Shown here one piece after another: positions 7,066-15,601 of a DNA stretch of 64,000 bases. Every line of letters starts with the position of its first letter. The stretch's first letter is position 1. The stretch comes from an uncultured Lachnospiraceae bacterium (GTDB taxonomy: Bacteria; Bacillota; Clostridia; Lachnospirales; Lachnospiraceae): positions 186,001 through 250,000 of the forward strand of contig CAMKQH010000001.1 of the NCBI GenBank assembly GCA_946414885.1. Reading direction: 5' to 3'. Position numbers and translations under genes: made by a program. A model generated the notes under the pieces. The model ran no database searches. It worked only from the letters and a program-made list of their open reading frames with translations, and was not told the origin of the DNA.

Positions 7066-8622
7066 GTGACCTTAAGGGAACTGTTGACGGGATCAGATGC
7101 CTTGTTTTTACGGGGAAATGAAGACCGGGAAGTAAAGGGGATCACTGCGGATTCCGGGAAGGTAGCACCCGGAACGGTATTTTTTTGCATCCAAGGAATG
7201 GCTCGGGATGGAGCGGATTATGCCAAGGAAGCCGTGGAACGCGGCGCCGTGGCAATGATCGCGGGAATTGAGTCGGACGTTACTCCGGGGAGGACGGGGA
7301 CCATGCCTGACTCGGAGCCATGGATGCATGACGACAGGCTGCAAATGCTTCTGGAAAATGCAGGAGAGAACGTGGCGGTCGTTTGCGTTAGAAACGTGCG
7401 AAAGGCATTGGCACGTGCAAGCGACGCGTGGAACGGGCACCCATCCGGGAAGCTTGTTACCATTGGCGTTACTGGTACCAAAGGAAAGACGACGACCACG
7501 TACCTGATCAAGTCCATATTGGAAAATGCAGGTCGCAGGGTTGGCCTGATCGGAACCAATGAAGTGATCATAGGACGGAGGCATCTGGCTGCAGGAAACA
7601 CTACGCCGGACGCGACGTTACTTCATGATTACTTCCGACAGATGGTTGAAGAAGGGGCGGATACCGTCGTGATGGAGGTTTCCTCCCAGGCAATCAAACA
7701 TAGCCGGACGGACGGTATTTTGTTTGATTACGGGATTTTTACCAATCTTTCGCCTGATCACGTGGCACCAGGCGAGCATCGTGATTTTGAAGAATATTTA
7801 GAATGTAAGCGGGAGCTTTTTAGACAATGCAGGATCGGGATCATCAACGGAGACGATCCATATGCGCAGAGGATCACGGAGGGCTGTACCTGCAAGATCG
7901 AGACCTATGGCCTAAATGAGGAGAATGAGCTTCGGGCCCGGAACGTAACGCTGGAGCGTTTTGACGGGAAATTAGGCGTACGTTTCCAGACGGCGGGTCT
8001 TATGGAATTTGAGGCAAGGATTCCCATGCCGGGAAGCTTTAGCGTTTATAACGCCCTCGCCGCTATTTATCTTTGTAAGCATTTTCGCGTAAGGGAATCT
8101 GACGCGCAAAGGTCCCTTGCCGCAGCCAAGGTGAAGGGCCGCATCGAAACGGTTCTGGAGAAGGACGGATACGTTGTTTTGATCGACTACGCGCATAATC
8201 CCATGGCGCTTTCCAGCCTTTTGGAAACTTTGCGGGCTTATCATCCGGGGCGCCTGATCTGCCTGTTTGGATGCGGGGGTGACCGCCCCGTCATGAGGCG
8301 AAGACTTATGGGACGCATCAGCGGAGAAAAGGCAGATCTTACCATCGTGACGGATGATAATCCGAGGAGCGAGGATGCAGCGACGATCCGGAAGCAGATC
8401 GCGGAGGGCATCAGGGAGGTTCAGGGAAGCTACGTGATGGTCCCGGGACGGCGCGAAGCCATACGACAGGCGCTATCCATGGCGAAAGAGGGAGATTTGA
8501 TCGTGCTTGCGGGAAAGGGGCACGAAACGTATCAGGAAATTAAGGGAAAGACGTATCCCTTGGACGAAAGAGACATTATACGGGAGATTGTAGATAAAAC
8601 ATGCTATATGCAGACGTCATAG
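7066..8622 (+). CDS. murE: UDP-MurNAc-tripeptide synthetase MurE (meso-diaminopimelate type)
   Basis: 518 residues. Mur ligase layout: N-terminal UDP-binding domain with GITADSGKVAPGTVFF (25-40), ATP loop GVTGTKGKTTTT (134-145), substrate contacts GNTTPDA and MEVSSQAI, and C-terminal domain with DYAHNP (374-379). DNPR (431-434) marks enzymes that add meso-diaminopimelate rather than lysine to UDP-MurNAc-L-Ala-D-Glu. The reaction is in cytoplasmic peptidoglycan precursor synthesis. The start is taken as GTG 7066 because AGGAGG sits 7 bp before it and the resulting V/MTLRELL matches usual MurE N-termini; an in-frame TTG at 7021 lacks a site. It overlaps priA by 22 bp. Confidence 0.93.
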   Translation: MTLRELLTGSDALFLRGNEDREVKGITADSGKVAPGTVFFCIQGMARDGADYAKEAVERGAVAMIAGIESDVTPGRTGTMPDSEPWMHDDRLQMLLENAGENVAVVCVRNVRKALARASDAWNGHPSGKLVTIGVTGTKGKTTTTYLIKSILENAGRRVGLIGTNEVIIGRRHLAAGNTTPDATLLHDYFRQMVEEGADTVVMEVSSQAIKHSRTDGILFDYGIFTNLSPDHVAPGEHRDFEEYLECKRELFRQCRIGIINGDDPYAQRITEGCTCKIETYGLNEENELRARNVTLERFDGKLGVRFQTAGLMEFEARIPMPGSFSVYNALAAIYLCKHFRVRESDAQRSLAAAKVKGRIETVLEKDGYVVLIDYAHNPMALSSLLETLRAYHPGRLICLFGCGGDRPVMRRRLMGRISGEKADLTIVTDDNPRSEDAATIRKQIAEGIREVQGSYVMVPGRREAIRQALSMAKEGDLIVLAGKGHETYQEIKGKTYPLDERDIIREIVDKTCYMQTS

Positions 8623-10829
8623 TTAACATCGTTCATGAAAAACTGGATAAGAGCTTTCAGTACAAGGTTCCGGAAAGACTTCAGGATTCCCTTTGCCTTG
8701 GAAGCTGCGTCATGATCCCGTTTGGTGCGGGGAACCGGTTGATCAAGGGCTATTGCGTTGGTCTGGGGGACAAATGCAAGATCGATCCCTCCAAGATCAA
8801 AGAGATTGCTGAGATCGTCCAAAATGATGCCGGTGATGAGGGACGGAGCGTTGCATTGGCGGCCTGGATCAAGGAGAATTACGGATCGACCATGATTCAG
8901 GCCTTAAAAACCGTGCTTCCCATGCGGAAGTCCGTAAAAAAGCTGGAAAGACGCACCATTGTAAGAAAGGCGACGAGAGAAGAACTGATCTCCATGTTGG
9001 GGGAGAGCCAAAGAAAGCATCAGGTGGCAAAGGCCCGGCTTTTAGAGGCACTTCTCGAGGAAGAGACAATCCCGTACGAATGGGTGACTTCTAAGCTTGG
9101 AGTCAGCGCCCAGGCCATTGGTTCGCTGGAACGACTGGGGGCGCTTAAGATCGACAGTACCACCACTTTTCGGGATCCCGTGAAGGTTCGCGCCGAGGAG
9201 GAGGAAAAGAAGATCCTGAGTGCTGATCAGGGTAAGATCATTCATGACGTGTTGGAGGATTTTGACGAAGGCATTCACAAGACCTATTTGATCCATGGCA
9301 TTACCGGAAGCGGAAAGACGGAGGTGTACGTACGCCTGGTGGAAGGGATGGTAAAAAAGGGACGGCAGGTTATTATGCTGATCCCGGAAATTGCCTTGAC
9401 TTACCAGACGCTTCTTCGCTTTTACAGACGCTTTGGAAATCGCGTGAGCGTTATGAATTCCATGTTGTCTCCGGGAGAGAAATTTGATCAGTGTGAGCGC
9501 GCCAAGGCAGGTGAGATCGACGTCATCATCGGCCCGAGGTCGGCGCTTTTTACGCCGTTTCCGAATTTGGGGCTCATCATTATAGATGAGGAACATGAGG
9601 CAAGCTATAAGAGTGAAGGCACGCCCAAATATCATGCCAGGGAGACGGCAGAAAAGCTGGCAGAGCTTTCGGGCGCAAGTCTGGTACTGGGAAGCGCAAC
9701 GCCCTCCGTGGAGGCGTATTACCGTGCGCTACAGGGAGAATACGGATTGTTCCGCCTAAAGGACAGGCTTACGGGAGGATCGCTTCCTGAAGTTGGCATC
9801 GTGGACCTTCGGGAGGAACTGCGGGCAGGTAACCGTTCAATTTTTAGCAGAAAACTACAGGAATTGCTTGCTGACCGGCTTTCCAAGGGTGAGCAGGCCA
9901 TGCTGTTTTTGAATCGCCGTGGCTATGCCGGATTTGTTTCCTGCAGGAGCTGCGGTTTGGTCATCAAATGTCCGCATTGCGACGTTTCGCTCTCGGAGCA
10001 TGGCGGGAATAAGCTGATCTGTCACTATTGCGGATACGGGATTCCAAAGCCGGCCGTTTGCCCGTCCTGCGGTTCAAAATACGTGCTGGGCTTCAAGGCG
10101 GGAACGGAACAGATCGAAGAAAAATTAAAAGAATTATTCCCGGACGTGCGGACGCTTCGCATGGATCGCGACACGACGGGAACCAAGGACAGTTATGAGA
10201 CGATCCTAAGTGCGTTTGCGAATCAGGAGGCAGACGTCCTGATCGGTACGCAGATGATCGTGAAAGGGCATGATTTCCCCAATGTGACGCTTGTGGGCGT
10301 TCTCGCAGCGGATCTGTCCCTTGGGATTTCGGACTATCGTTCAGGCGAAAGAACGTTTCAGCTTCTCACGCAGGCCGTGGGGCGTGCGGGCAGGGGAGAC
10401 AAGCCCGGAGTCGCCGTGATCCAAACCTATCAGCCGGATCATTATGCGGTCCTTGCCGCGGCGGCGCAGGATTATGAGAGTTTTTATCAGGAGGAGATTC
10501 TATACAGGGAATTGGGAGGTTATCCGCCGGTCCATCATCTGTTGGCAGTGCAGGTATTTTCACCTGACGAGCGGGCAGGGGAGAGGCTTGCGTCCTACAT
10601 GGCCGGAAAGGTGCGGGAATACGCCAAAGGGCAAAAAATCCAGATGCTGGGACCCAGTGCGGCAACCATTGGGAGGATCAACGACGTTTACCGGTTTGTG
10701 CTGTATTTTAAGGCGGAGGATTACCGAAAACTGGTCGGGATCAAGGACCGGCTGGAGAATTATCTCTCCGAGGAACGGATCACGCAGGAAAACGTGCAAT
10801 TTGACTTTGATCCCATGAACTTTCTTTGA
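8601..10829 (+). CDS. priA: Primosomal helicase PriA (replication restart)
   Basis: 742 residues, full length. An N-terminal DNA-binding region (1-200) precedes a superfamily 2 helicase core with Walker A GITGSGKT (233-240), Walker B DEEH (329-332), and GSATPS. A cysteine-rich zinc insertion follows (CRSCG, CPHC, CHYCG, CPSCG, about 450-495), then motifs V and VI (QAVGRAGRG). It recognises stalled or recombined forks and reloads the replisome. The ATG at 8601 lies inside the end of murE, so translation is probably coupled. The -35 element of the def promoter overlaps its stop codon. Confidence 0.97.
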   Translation: MLYADVIVNIVHEKLDKSFQYKVPERLQDSLCLGSCVMIPFGAGNRLIKGYCVGLGDKCKIDPSKIKEIAEIVQNDAGDEGRSVALAAWIKENYGSTMIQALKTVLPMRKSVKKLERRTIVRKATREELISMLGESQRKHQVAKARLLEALLEEETIPYEWVTSKLGVSAQAIGSLERLGALKIDSTTTFRDPVKVRAEEEEKKILSADQGKIIHDVLEDFDEGIHKTYLIHGITGSGKTEVYVRLVEGMVKKGRQVIMLIPEIALTYQTLLRFYRRFGNRVSVMNSMLSPGEKFDQCERAKAGEIDVIIGPRSALFTPFPNLGLIIIDEEHEASYKSEGTPKYHARETAEKLAELSGASLVLGSATPSVEAYYRALQGEYGLFRLKDRLTGGSLPEVGIVDLREELRAGNRSIFSRKLQELLADRLSKGEQAMLFLNRRGYAGFVSCRSCGLVIKCPHCDVSLSEHGGNKLICHYCGYGIPKPAVCPSCGSKYVLGFKAGTEQIEEKLKELFPDVRTLRMDRDTTGTKDSYETILSAFANQEADVLIGTQMIVKGHDFPNVTLVGVLAADLSLGISDYRSGERTFQLLTQAVGRAGRGDKPGVAVIQTYQPDHYAVLAAAAQDYESFYQEEILYRELGGYPPVHHLLAVQVFSPDERAGERLASYMAGKVREYAKGQKIQMLGPSAATIGRINDVYRFVLYFKAEDYRKLVGIKDRLENYLSEERITQENVQFDFDPMNFL

Positions 10830-10854
10830 CCTGAAGAGCGTTTTGTGCTATAAT
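10826..10854 (+). promoter_or_regulatory. Promoter of the def operon
   Basis: TTGACC (10826-10831, overlapping the priA stop codon), a 17-bp spacer ending in TGC, and perfect TATAAT (10849-10854). It should drive def-fmt-rsmB-rlmN-prpC-prkC-rsgA and perhaps xpaC-telA. Confidence 0.9.
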
Positions 10855-10913
10855 ATTTGCGCTAAGAAAACCAAAAGACTTATATTTTATTGTTTTGTGG
10901 AAAGGAAATTATC

Positions 10914-11405
10914 ATGGCAATCCGAAACATTAGAGAGATGGGAGATCCCATTCTGGAAAAGACCTGCAAGGAAGTAAAGGAAATGACGCCCCGCATTCGT
11001 GAACTGATCGAGGACATGCTCGATACCATGTATGAGGCGAACGGCGTAGGTCTTGCTGCACCGCAGGTGGGAATTTTGAAACGCATCGTCGTGATCGACG
11101 TTACGGGAGAGGATCCTTACGTCCTGATCAATCCAAAGATTCTTGAGACTTCCGGGGAACAATGCGGACCGGAAGGCTGTCTTAGCGTTCCCGGAAAGAG
11201 CGGGATCGTGACGAGACCCAATTACGTTAAGGCGACGGCACTTGACGTGAACATGCGTCCTTTTGAGATCGAGGGAGAGGAATTGCTTGCGCGCGCCATT
11301 TGCCATGAATTGGATCATTTGGACGGGCATCTTTACGTGGAAAAGGTTGAGGGAGAACTGCAGGACGTGGTTCCGCCCGCCGCTCAGGAGGAAGAGGAAG
11401 CATGA
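10914..11405 (+). CDS. def: Peptide deformylase
   Basis: 163 residues with the three metal and active-site motifs: GVGLAAPQ, EGCLSVP (cysteine ligand) and HELDHLDG (two His ligands and the catalytic Glu). It removes the formyl group from new N-terminal methionines at the ribosome. The ATG at 10914 follows AAAGGA by 9-10 bp; an upstream in-frame TTG at 10890 has no ribosome site. It overlaps fmt by 4 bp, and the pairing of the enzyme that removes formyl groups with the one that adds them to initiator tRNA is a common bacterial arrangement. Confidence 0.97.
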   Translation: MAIRNIREMGDPILEKTCKEVKEMTPRIRELIEDMLDTMYEANGVGLAAPQVGILKRIVVIDVTGEDPYVLINPKILETSGEQCGPEGCLSVPGKSGIVTRPNYVKATALDVNMRPFEIEGEELLARAICHELDHLDGHLYVEKVEGELQDVVPPAAQEEEEA

Positions 11406-12337
11406 AGATCGTGTTTATGGGAACGCCGGAATACGCGGCACAATCCCTGGAAGCCATCATCCAGTCTGGCAGAGAGGTAGTGCTTGTGATCACGCAGCCG
11501 GATAAGCCAAAGGGCAGAAGCGTGGAACTGGTCGCTCCTCCCGTCAAGGAATGCGCGCTAAAACACGGAATTCCCGTATTTCAGCCGGAGAGGATCAAGC
11601 GCCCTGAAGCGGTGGCAAAGCTTAGGGAATATGAGGCGGATGCCTTTGTGGTTGCGGCATTTGGACAGATCCTATCCCAAGAGATTTTGGACATGCCGAG
11701 GCTTGGATGCCTGAACGTCCATGCGTCTTTATTGCCCAAGTATCGCGGCGCGTCTCCCATACAGCGCGTGATCCTGGACGGTGAAGAAAAGACTGGCATC
11801 ACCATCATGCAGATGGATGCAGGAATCGATACGGGAGACATTCTGTACCAGAAAGAGATTCCCATTGAGCCCGAAGATAATTTTGAGACCCTTCACGATA
11901 AACTGGCAGCACTTGGCGGCGTGGCGATCACGGAAGCCTTAGATCTTTTGGAGGCAGGGGAACTTGTCGCAGTGAAGCAGGATGACGAACTGAGTTGCTA
12001 TGCGCCTTTGATCACGAAGGAGATGGGAAAGCTTGATTTCTCAAAGTCAGCCGTGCGTCTTGACCGTCAGATCCGCAGCATGACGCCGTGGCCCAGTGCC
12101 TTTACCAAATGGAATGGCAAGCAGCTGAAGATATGGAAGGCCGTGCCGCTAAAGCAATCGGTTAAAAAAGCGGAGCCTGGCGAGGTGACGGAGGTCACAA
12201 AGGATGCTTTCGCCGTGGCAACGGGGGAAGGATCCCTTCGCATCGAAGAGCTTCAATTGGAGGGGAAAAAGCGAATGAGCTGTCATGACTTCCTTTTGGG
12301 AGTGAAGGTGCAGGTTGGAGATAAGCTGGGAGTATAA
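11402..12337 (+). CDS. fmt: Methionyl-tRNA formyltransferase
   Basis: 311 residues, typical length. The Rossmann-type catalytic domain begins MKIVFMGTPEYA and contains the formyl-THF site NVHASLLPKYRGASPIQ (catalytic Asn and His) and MDAGIDTGDIL. The C-terminal ~100 residues form the OB-like tRNA-binding domain. It uses 10-formyl-THF to formylate Met-tRNAfMet. The start codon overlaps the stop region of def (ATGA), so the two are translationally coupled. Confidence 0.97.
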   Translation: MKIVFMGTPEYAAQSLEAIIQSGREVVLVITQPDKPKGRSVELVAPPVKECALKHGIPVFQPERIKRPEAVAKLREYEADAFVVAAFGQILSQEILDMPRLGCLNVHASLLPKYRGASPIQRVILDGEEKTGITIMQMDAGIDTGDILYQKEIPIEPEDNFETLHDKLAALGGVAITEALDLLEAGELVAVKQDDELSCYAPLITKEMGKLDFSKSAVRLDRQIRSMTPWPSAFTKWNGKQLKIWKAVPLKQSVKKAEPGEVTEVTKDAFAVATGEGSLRIEELQLEGKKRMSCHDFLLGVKVQVGDKLGV

Positions 12338-12378
12338 GAACAAATGCATTGCCCCGTGGCAGTGCGGGGAGAGAAGCA

Positions 12379-13788
12379 ATGGAGAACGTCAGGGAGATTG
12401 TGCTGGACGTTCTGCTGACCTTGGAAAAGGACGGCGGGATGTCTCACCGGCTGATCGGCAACGTATTGAATAAATATGATTATCTGGACGCGAAGGACAA
12501 GAGATTTATCAAGCGCGTAGCGGAAGGAACGCTGGAGAGGCGCATTGAACTGGATTATTATCTGGATTACTTTTCCAGCTTGCCCGTCAGGAAGATGAAG
12601 CCCCTGATACGGAATCTTCTTCGCATGAGTGCCTATCAAATACTTTACATGGATGCCGTTCCGGACAGCGCCGTCTGTAATGAGGCATGTAAGCTGTCTG
12701 AACGCAGGAAATTCCAGAACTTAAAGGGATTTGTCAACGGAGTATTGAGGAAGGTCTCGCGGGAGAAGGAGGCCCTTCCCTTGCCAGACAGGAAGAAAGA
12801 TTTCCTTCTGTTTCTTTGCGTTAAATATTCTATGCCGGAAGTGATCACGAAGACATGGCTTTCAGAATATGGAGAAGCCCTTACGGAAAAAATACTGCAA
12901 GGGCTTTTGGAGATTCATCCCGTGTCGCTGCGCGTGGAAGAAAGCCTTTCCGGGGCAGAGGTAATTGAGGTAAAGGAGCGCATTGAAAAGAGCGGGGCAA
13001 AGGCGGAAACGTCCCCCTATGACGCAAGGATTCTTCTCGCGAGGGATTTAGAGGGGGCGGAGAGCCTTCCGGATTTTTGCGAAGGAAAGCTGACCGTTCA
13101 GGATGCGAGCTCCGTTCTGGCCGTAAAAATGGCTGGAATCCGGAAGGGTGACTTGGTGGTGGATGCCTGCGCGTCGCCTGGCGGAAAGAGTATTCTTGCA
13201 TCGGAGCTTACGGGTGAGGAAGGGCACGTGACCTGCGGCGACGTGTCACCTCAAAAGACTGATAAAATACATGAGAACGTGACCCGCATGGGCCGCAACA
13301 ACATAGAGGTCCGGGTTTGGGACGCAAGAGAACCGGAAACGGATCTGATCGGAAAGGCGGACGTGCTGCTTTTAGACGTGCCGTGTTCCGGATTTGGAGT
13401 AATGGGAAAGAAGCGCGACGTAAAATATCACGTTACGGAGGATGGGCTTTCCGGTCTTGATGAACTCCAAAAAGAAATCTTGGCCGGCGCGACAAGGTAC
13501 GTAAAGCCGGGAGGCATCCTGCTTTACAGTACTTGTACGATCAGAAGCCAGGAAAACCGTGACGCGGTAAGGTGGATCTTGGAGAACCTGCCATTTGAGC
13601 CCGTTCCTATGGAGGCGGAGCTTCCGGCTGCCGTTTTGGCGGGCGTGCTGGAGGAAAAAAAGGCTTATCGCGGAGAGAAGGCATCATGGGAGAATTGTCT
13701 TGCACAGATTCTTCCGGGCGTCCTTGAAATGGATGGCTTTTTCTTTGCAAAGTTTAGGAGAAAAATGAATGCAGACAGTGGAAACTGA
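12379..13788 (+). CDS. rsmB: 16S rRNA (cytosine-967-C5)-methyltransferase RsmB
   Basis: 469 residues. An N-terminal NusB-like helical RNA-binding domain (1-~140) is followed by a Rossmann methyltransferase domain with the SAM loop VDACASPGGK (261-270), the PCSG motif (C336) and STCTI (C386, the covalent nucleophile). It methylates C967 of 16S rRNA using SAM. ATG 12379 is chosen because GGGGAGAG lies just upstream; an in-frame TTG at 12349 would put that site inside the gene. It overlaps rlmN by 20 bp. Confidence 0.95.
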   Translation: MENVREIVLDVLLTLEKDGGMSHRLIGNVLNKYDYLDAKDKRFIKRVAEGTLERRIELDYYLDYFSSLPVRKMKPLIRNLLRMSAYQILYMDAVPDSAVCNEACKLSERRKFQNLKGFVNGVLRKVSREKEALPLPDRKKDFLLFLCVKYSMPEVITKTWLSEYGEALTEKILQGLLEIHPVSLRVEESLSGAEVIEVKERIEKSGAKAETSPYDARILLARDLEGAESLPDFCEGKLTVQDASSVLAVKMAGIRKGDLVVDACASPGGKSILASELTGEEGHVTCGDVSPQKTDKIHENVTRMGRNNIEVRVWDAREPETDLIGKADVLLLDVPCSGFGVMGKKRDVKYHVTEDGLSGLDELQKEILAGATRYVKPGGILLYSTCTIRSQENRDAVRWILENLPFEPVPMEAELPAAVLAGVLEEKKAYRGEKASWENCLAQILPGVLEMDGFFFAKFRRKMNADSGN

Positions 13789-14857
13789 CGGAAAAACAGA
13801 CGTAAAATCCCTGACGCTTGCGGAACTTCAGAAAGCCGTGGAGGACATGGGAGAGAAGGCTTTTCGGGCGAAGCAGTTATATCAGTGGATGCATGAAAAG
13901 CTTGCCGGAAGCTATGAGGAAATGACCAACCTTTCCGCAGGCTTCAAGGAGAAGTGCAGGGAAAGATTTTGGTATGCCTCTCTGGAAACCGTCAGAGTGC
14001 AGGAATCAAAGATCGACGGCACGCGGAAATACTTGTTTGGCCTTCGCGACGGCAACGTGGTGGAGAGCGTTTGGATGCAGTATAAGCATGGAAACAGCGT
14101 TTGCATCTCCTCGCAGGTTGGTTGCCGCATGGGATGCAGGTTTTGTGCTTCCACGCTGGACGGACTCGAGAGGAATCTGACGCCTTCTGAGATGCTCGAA
14201 CAGATCTATGCCATAACAAAGCATACGGGACAAAGGGTTAGCAACGTCGTGGTCATGGGAACCGGTGAACCCATGGACAATTATGATAATCTGATTCGTT
14301 TCCTAAAGCTTCTGACGGATGAAAACGGACTCAACGTTTCCCAGAGAAACGTTACGGTATCTACGTGTGGGATCGTGCCGCAGATGAAGCGGTTTGCCGA
14401 GGAAGGGCTTCAGGTTACGCTGGCGCTGAGCCTGCATGCTTCCAATGACGAAAAACGCAGGAAACTAATGCCGATCGCCAACAAGTATTCCATCAGCGAA
14501 CTGATGGAAGCGTGTGATTATTATTTTAAGCAGACGGGCCGGAGGATCACGTTTGAATACAGTCTTGTGGGCGGCGTAAACGACACGGATGAGGATGCGG
14601 AGGAACTGTCGAGACTCGCGTCGAAACTCTGCTGCCACGTCAACCTGATTCCGGTCAATCCCATCAAGGAACGGGATTACGTTCAGTCAGAGGCGAAAAG
14701 GGTGCTTGCTTTTAAAAATAAGCTTGAAAGAAATAAAATAAATGTTACAATTAGAAGGGAAATGGGCCGTGACATTGACGGGGCCTGTGGACAGTTGAGA
14801 AGGAAACATAAGGAATCCATTTCCATGGAAGGTACGGGAGGACAACAGGGGTGCTAA
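13769..14857 (+). CDS. rlmN: Dual-specificity 23S rRNA/tRNA adenine-C2 methyltransferase RlmN
   Basis: 362 residues, radical SAM enzyme with the cluster-binding CRMGCRFC (C119, C123, C126). MGTGEPMDN follows, and a conserved C-terminal cysteine in GACGQL near 342 serves with another cysteine in methyl transfer. It makes 2-methyladenosine at A2503 of 23S rRNA and position 37 of some tRNAs. The last ~18 residues, after RRKHKE, are not conserved in the family as far as I recall. The start lies within rsmB and the end overlaps prpC by 7 bp, keeping the tight order seen in many Firmicutes. Confidence 0.96.
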   Translation: MQTVETDGKTDVKSLTLAELQKAVEDMGEKAFRAKQLYQWMHEKLAGSYEEMTNLSAGFKEKCRERFWYASLETVRVQESKIDGTRKYLFGLRDGNVVESVWMQYKHGNSVCISSQVGCRMGCRFCASTLDGLERNLTPSEMLEQIYAITKHTGQRVSNVVVMGTGEPMDNYDNLIRFLKLLTDENGLNVSQRNVTVSTCGIVPQMKRFAEEGLQVTLALSLHASNDEKRRKLMPIANKYSISELMEACDYYFKQTGRRITFEYSLVGGVNDTDEDAEELSRLASKLCCHVNLIPVNPIKERDYVQSEAKRVLAFKNKLERNKINVTIRREMGRDIDGACGQLRRKHKESISMEGTGGQQGC

Positions 14858-15585
14858 AAGCATTTTCCCTAACCGACGTCGGTAGGAAAAGACAACTAAA
14901 TGAGGATTACGTCTGCGCAAGGACGGAAGAAGTAGGAAATCTTTCCAATTTCTTTATCGTTGCAGACGGAATGGGCGGACATAAGGCAGGCGACCGGGCA
15001 TCCAAGGAAACCGTGGAAATGATGCTGGAGAAGATCTCCACCGTAAAGGAAACGGATCCCAAGGTAATCTTGCAGGAGGCCCTGAACGTGGCAAACAGGA
15101 AGGTTTTTCTGGATGCCAGCGCATCAGAGGATCTGGAAGGCATGGGGACCACCGTCGTGGCGGCTACCATTCGCGACGGAAAGCTTCTGGCCATGAACGT
15201 AGGCGACAGCAGGCTTTACTTGATCTCTGGCGGGGAAATCCGTCAGATCACCATGGATCATTCCCTCGTGGAGGAAATGGTCAGAAAAGGCATTCTTGCG
15301 AAAGAGAAAGCACGTAACCATCCCAAGAAAAACATCATCACCAGGGCCGTAGGCGTTGCCCCGACCGTGGAACCGGATTTTTTTGAGGTGGACTTAAAAG
15401 CAGGAGACAGAATACTAATGTGTTCCGACGGCCTGAGCAACATGCTTGAGGATGAGGAACTGCAGAAAATTGTTGACAGCGTTGGAACCCTGGAGGATAA
15501 GGCAAAGCTCTTGGTGGACGCTGCAAACGTAAACGGCGGAAAGGACAACGTTTCCGTGATTTTGATCGAGATCCCTGCAGAATAG
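14851..15585 (+). CDS. prpC: PP2C-family Ser/Thr protein phosphatase (PrpC/Stp)
   Basis: 244 residues, single PP2C domain. Metal-binding aspartates are seen in NEDY (near 19-21), VADGMGGH (near 38-45), CSDGLSNM and GGKDNVS. This is the cognate partner of the PASTA kinase encoded 16 bp downstream: it removes phosphate from Ser/Thr of cell-envelope and division proteins. The GTG start is supported by GGGAGGACAACAGGG directly upstream and overlaps the end of rlmN. Confidence 0.95.
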   Translation: MLKAFSLTDVGRKRQLNEDYVCARTEEVGNLSNFFIVADGMGGHKAGDRASKETVEMMLEKISTVKETDPKVILQEALNVANRKVFLDASASEDLEGMGTTVVAATIRDGKLLAMNVGDSRLYLISGGEIRQITMDHSLVEEMVRKGILAKEKARNHPKKNIITRAVGVAPTVEPDFFEVDLKAGDRILMCSDGLSNMLEDEELQKIVDSVGTLEDKAKLLVDAANVNGGKDNVSVILIEIPAE

Positions 15586-15601
15586 ATTTTGGAGAAGACT
15601 T

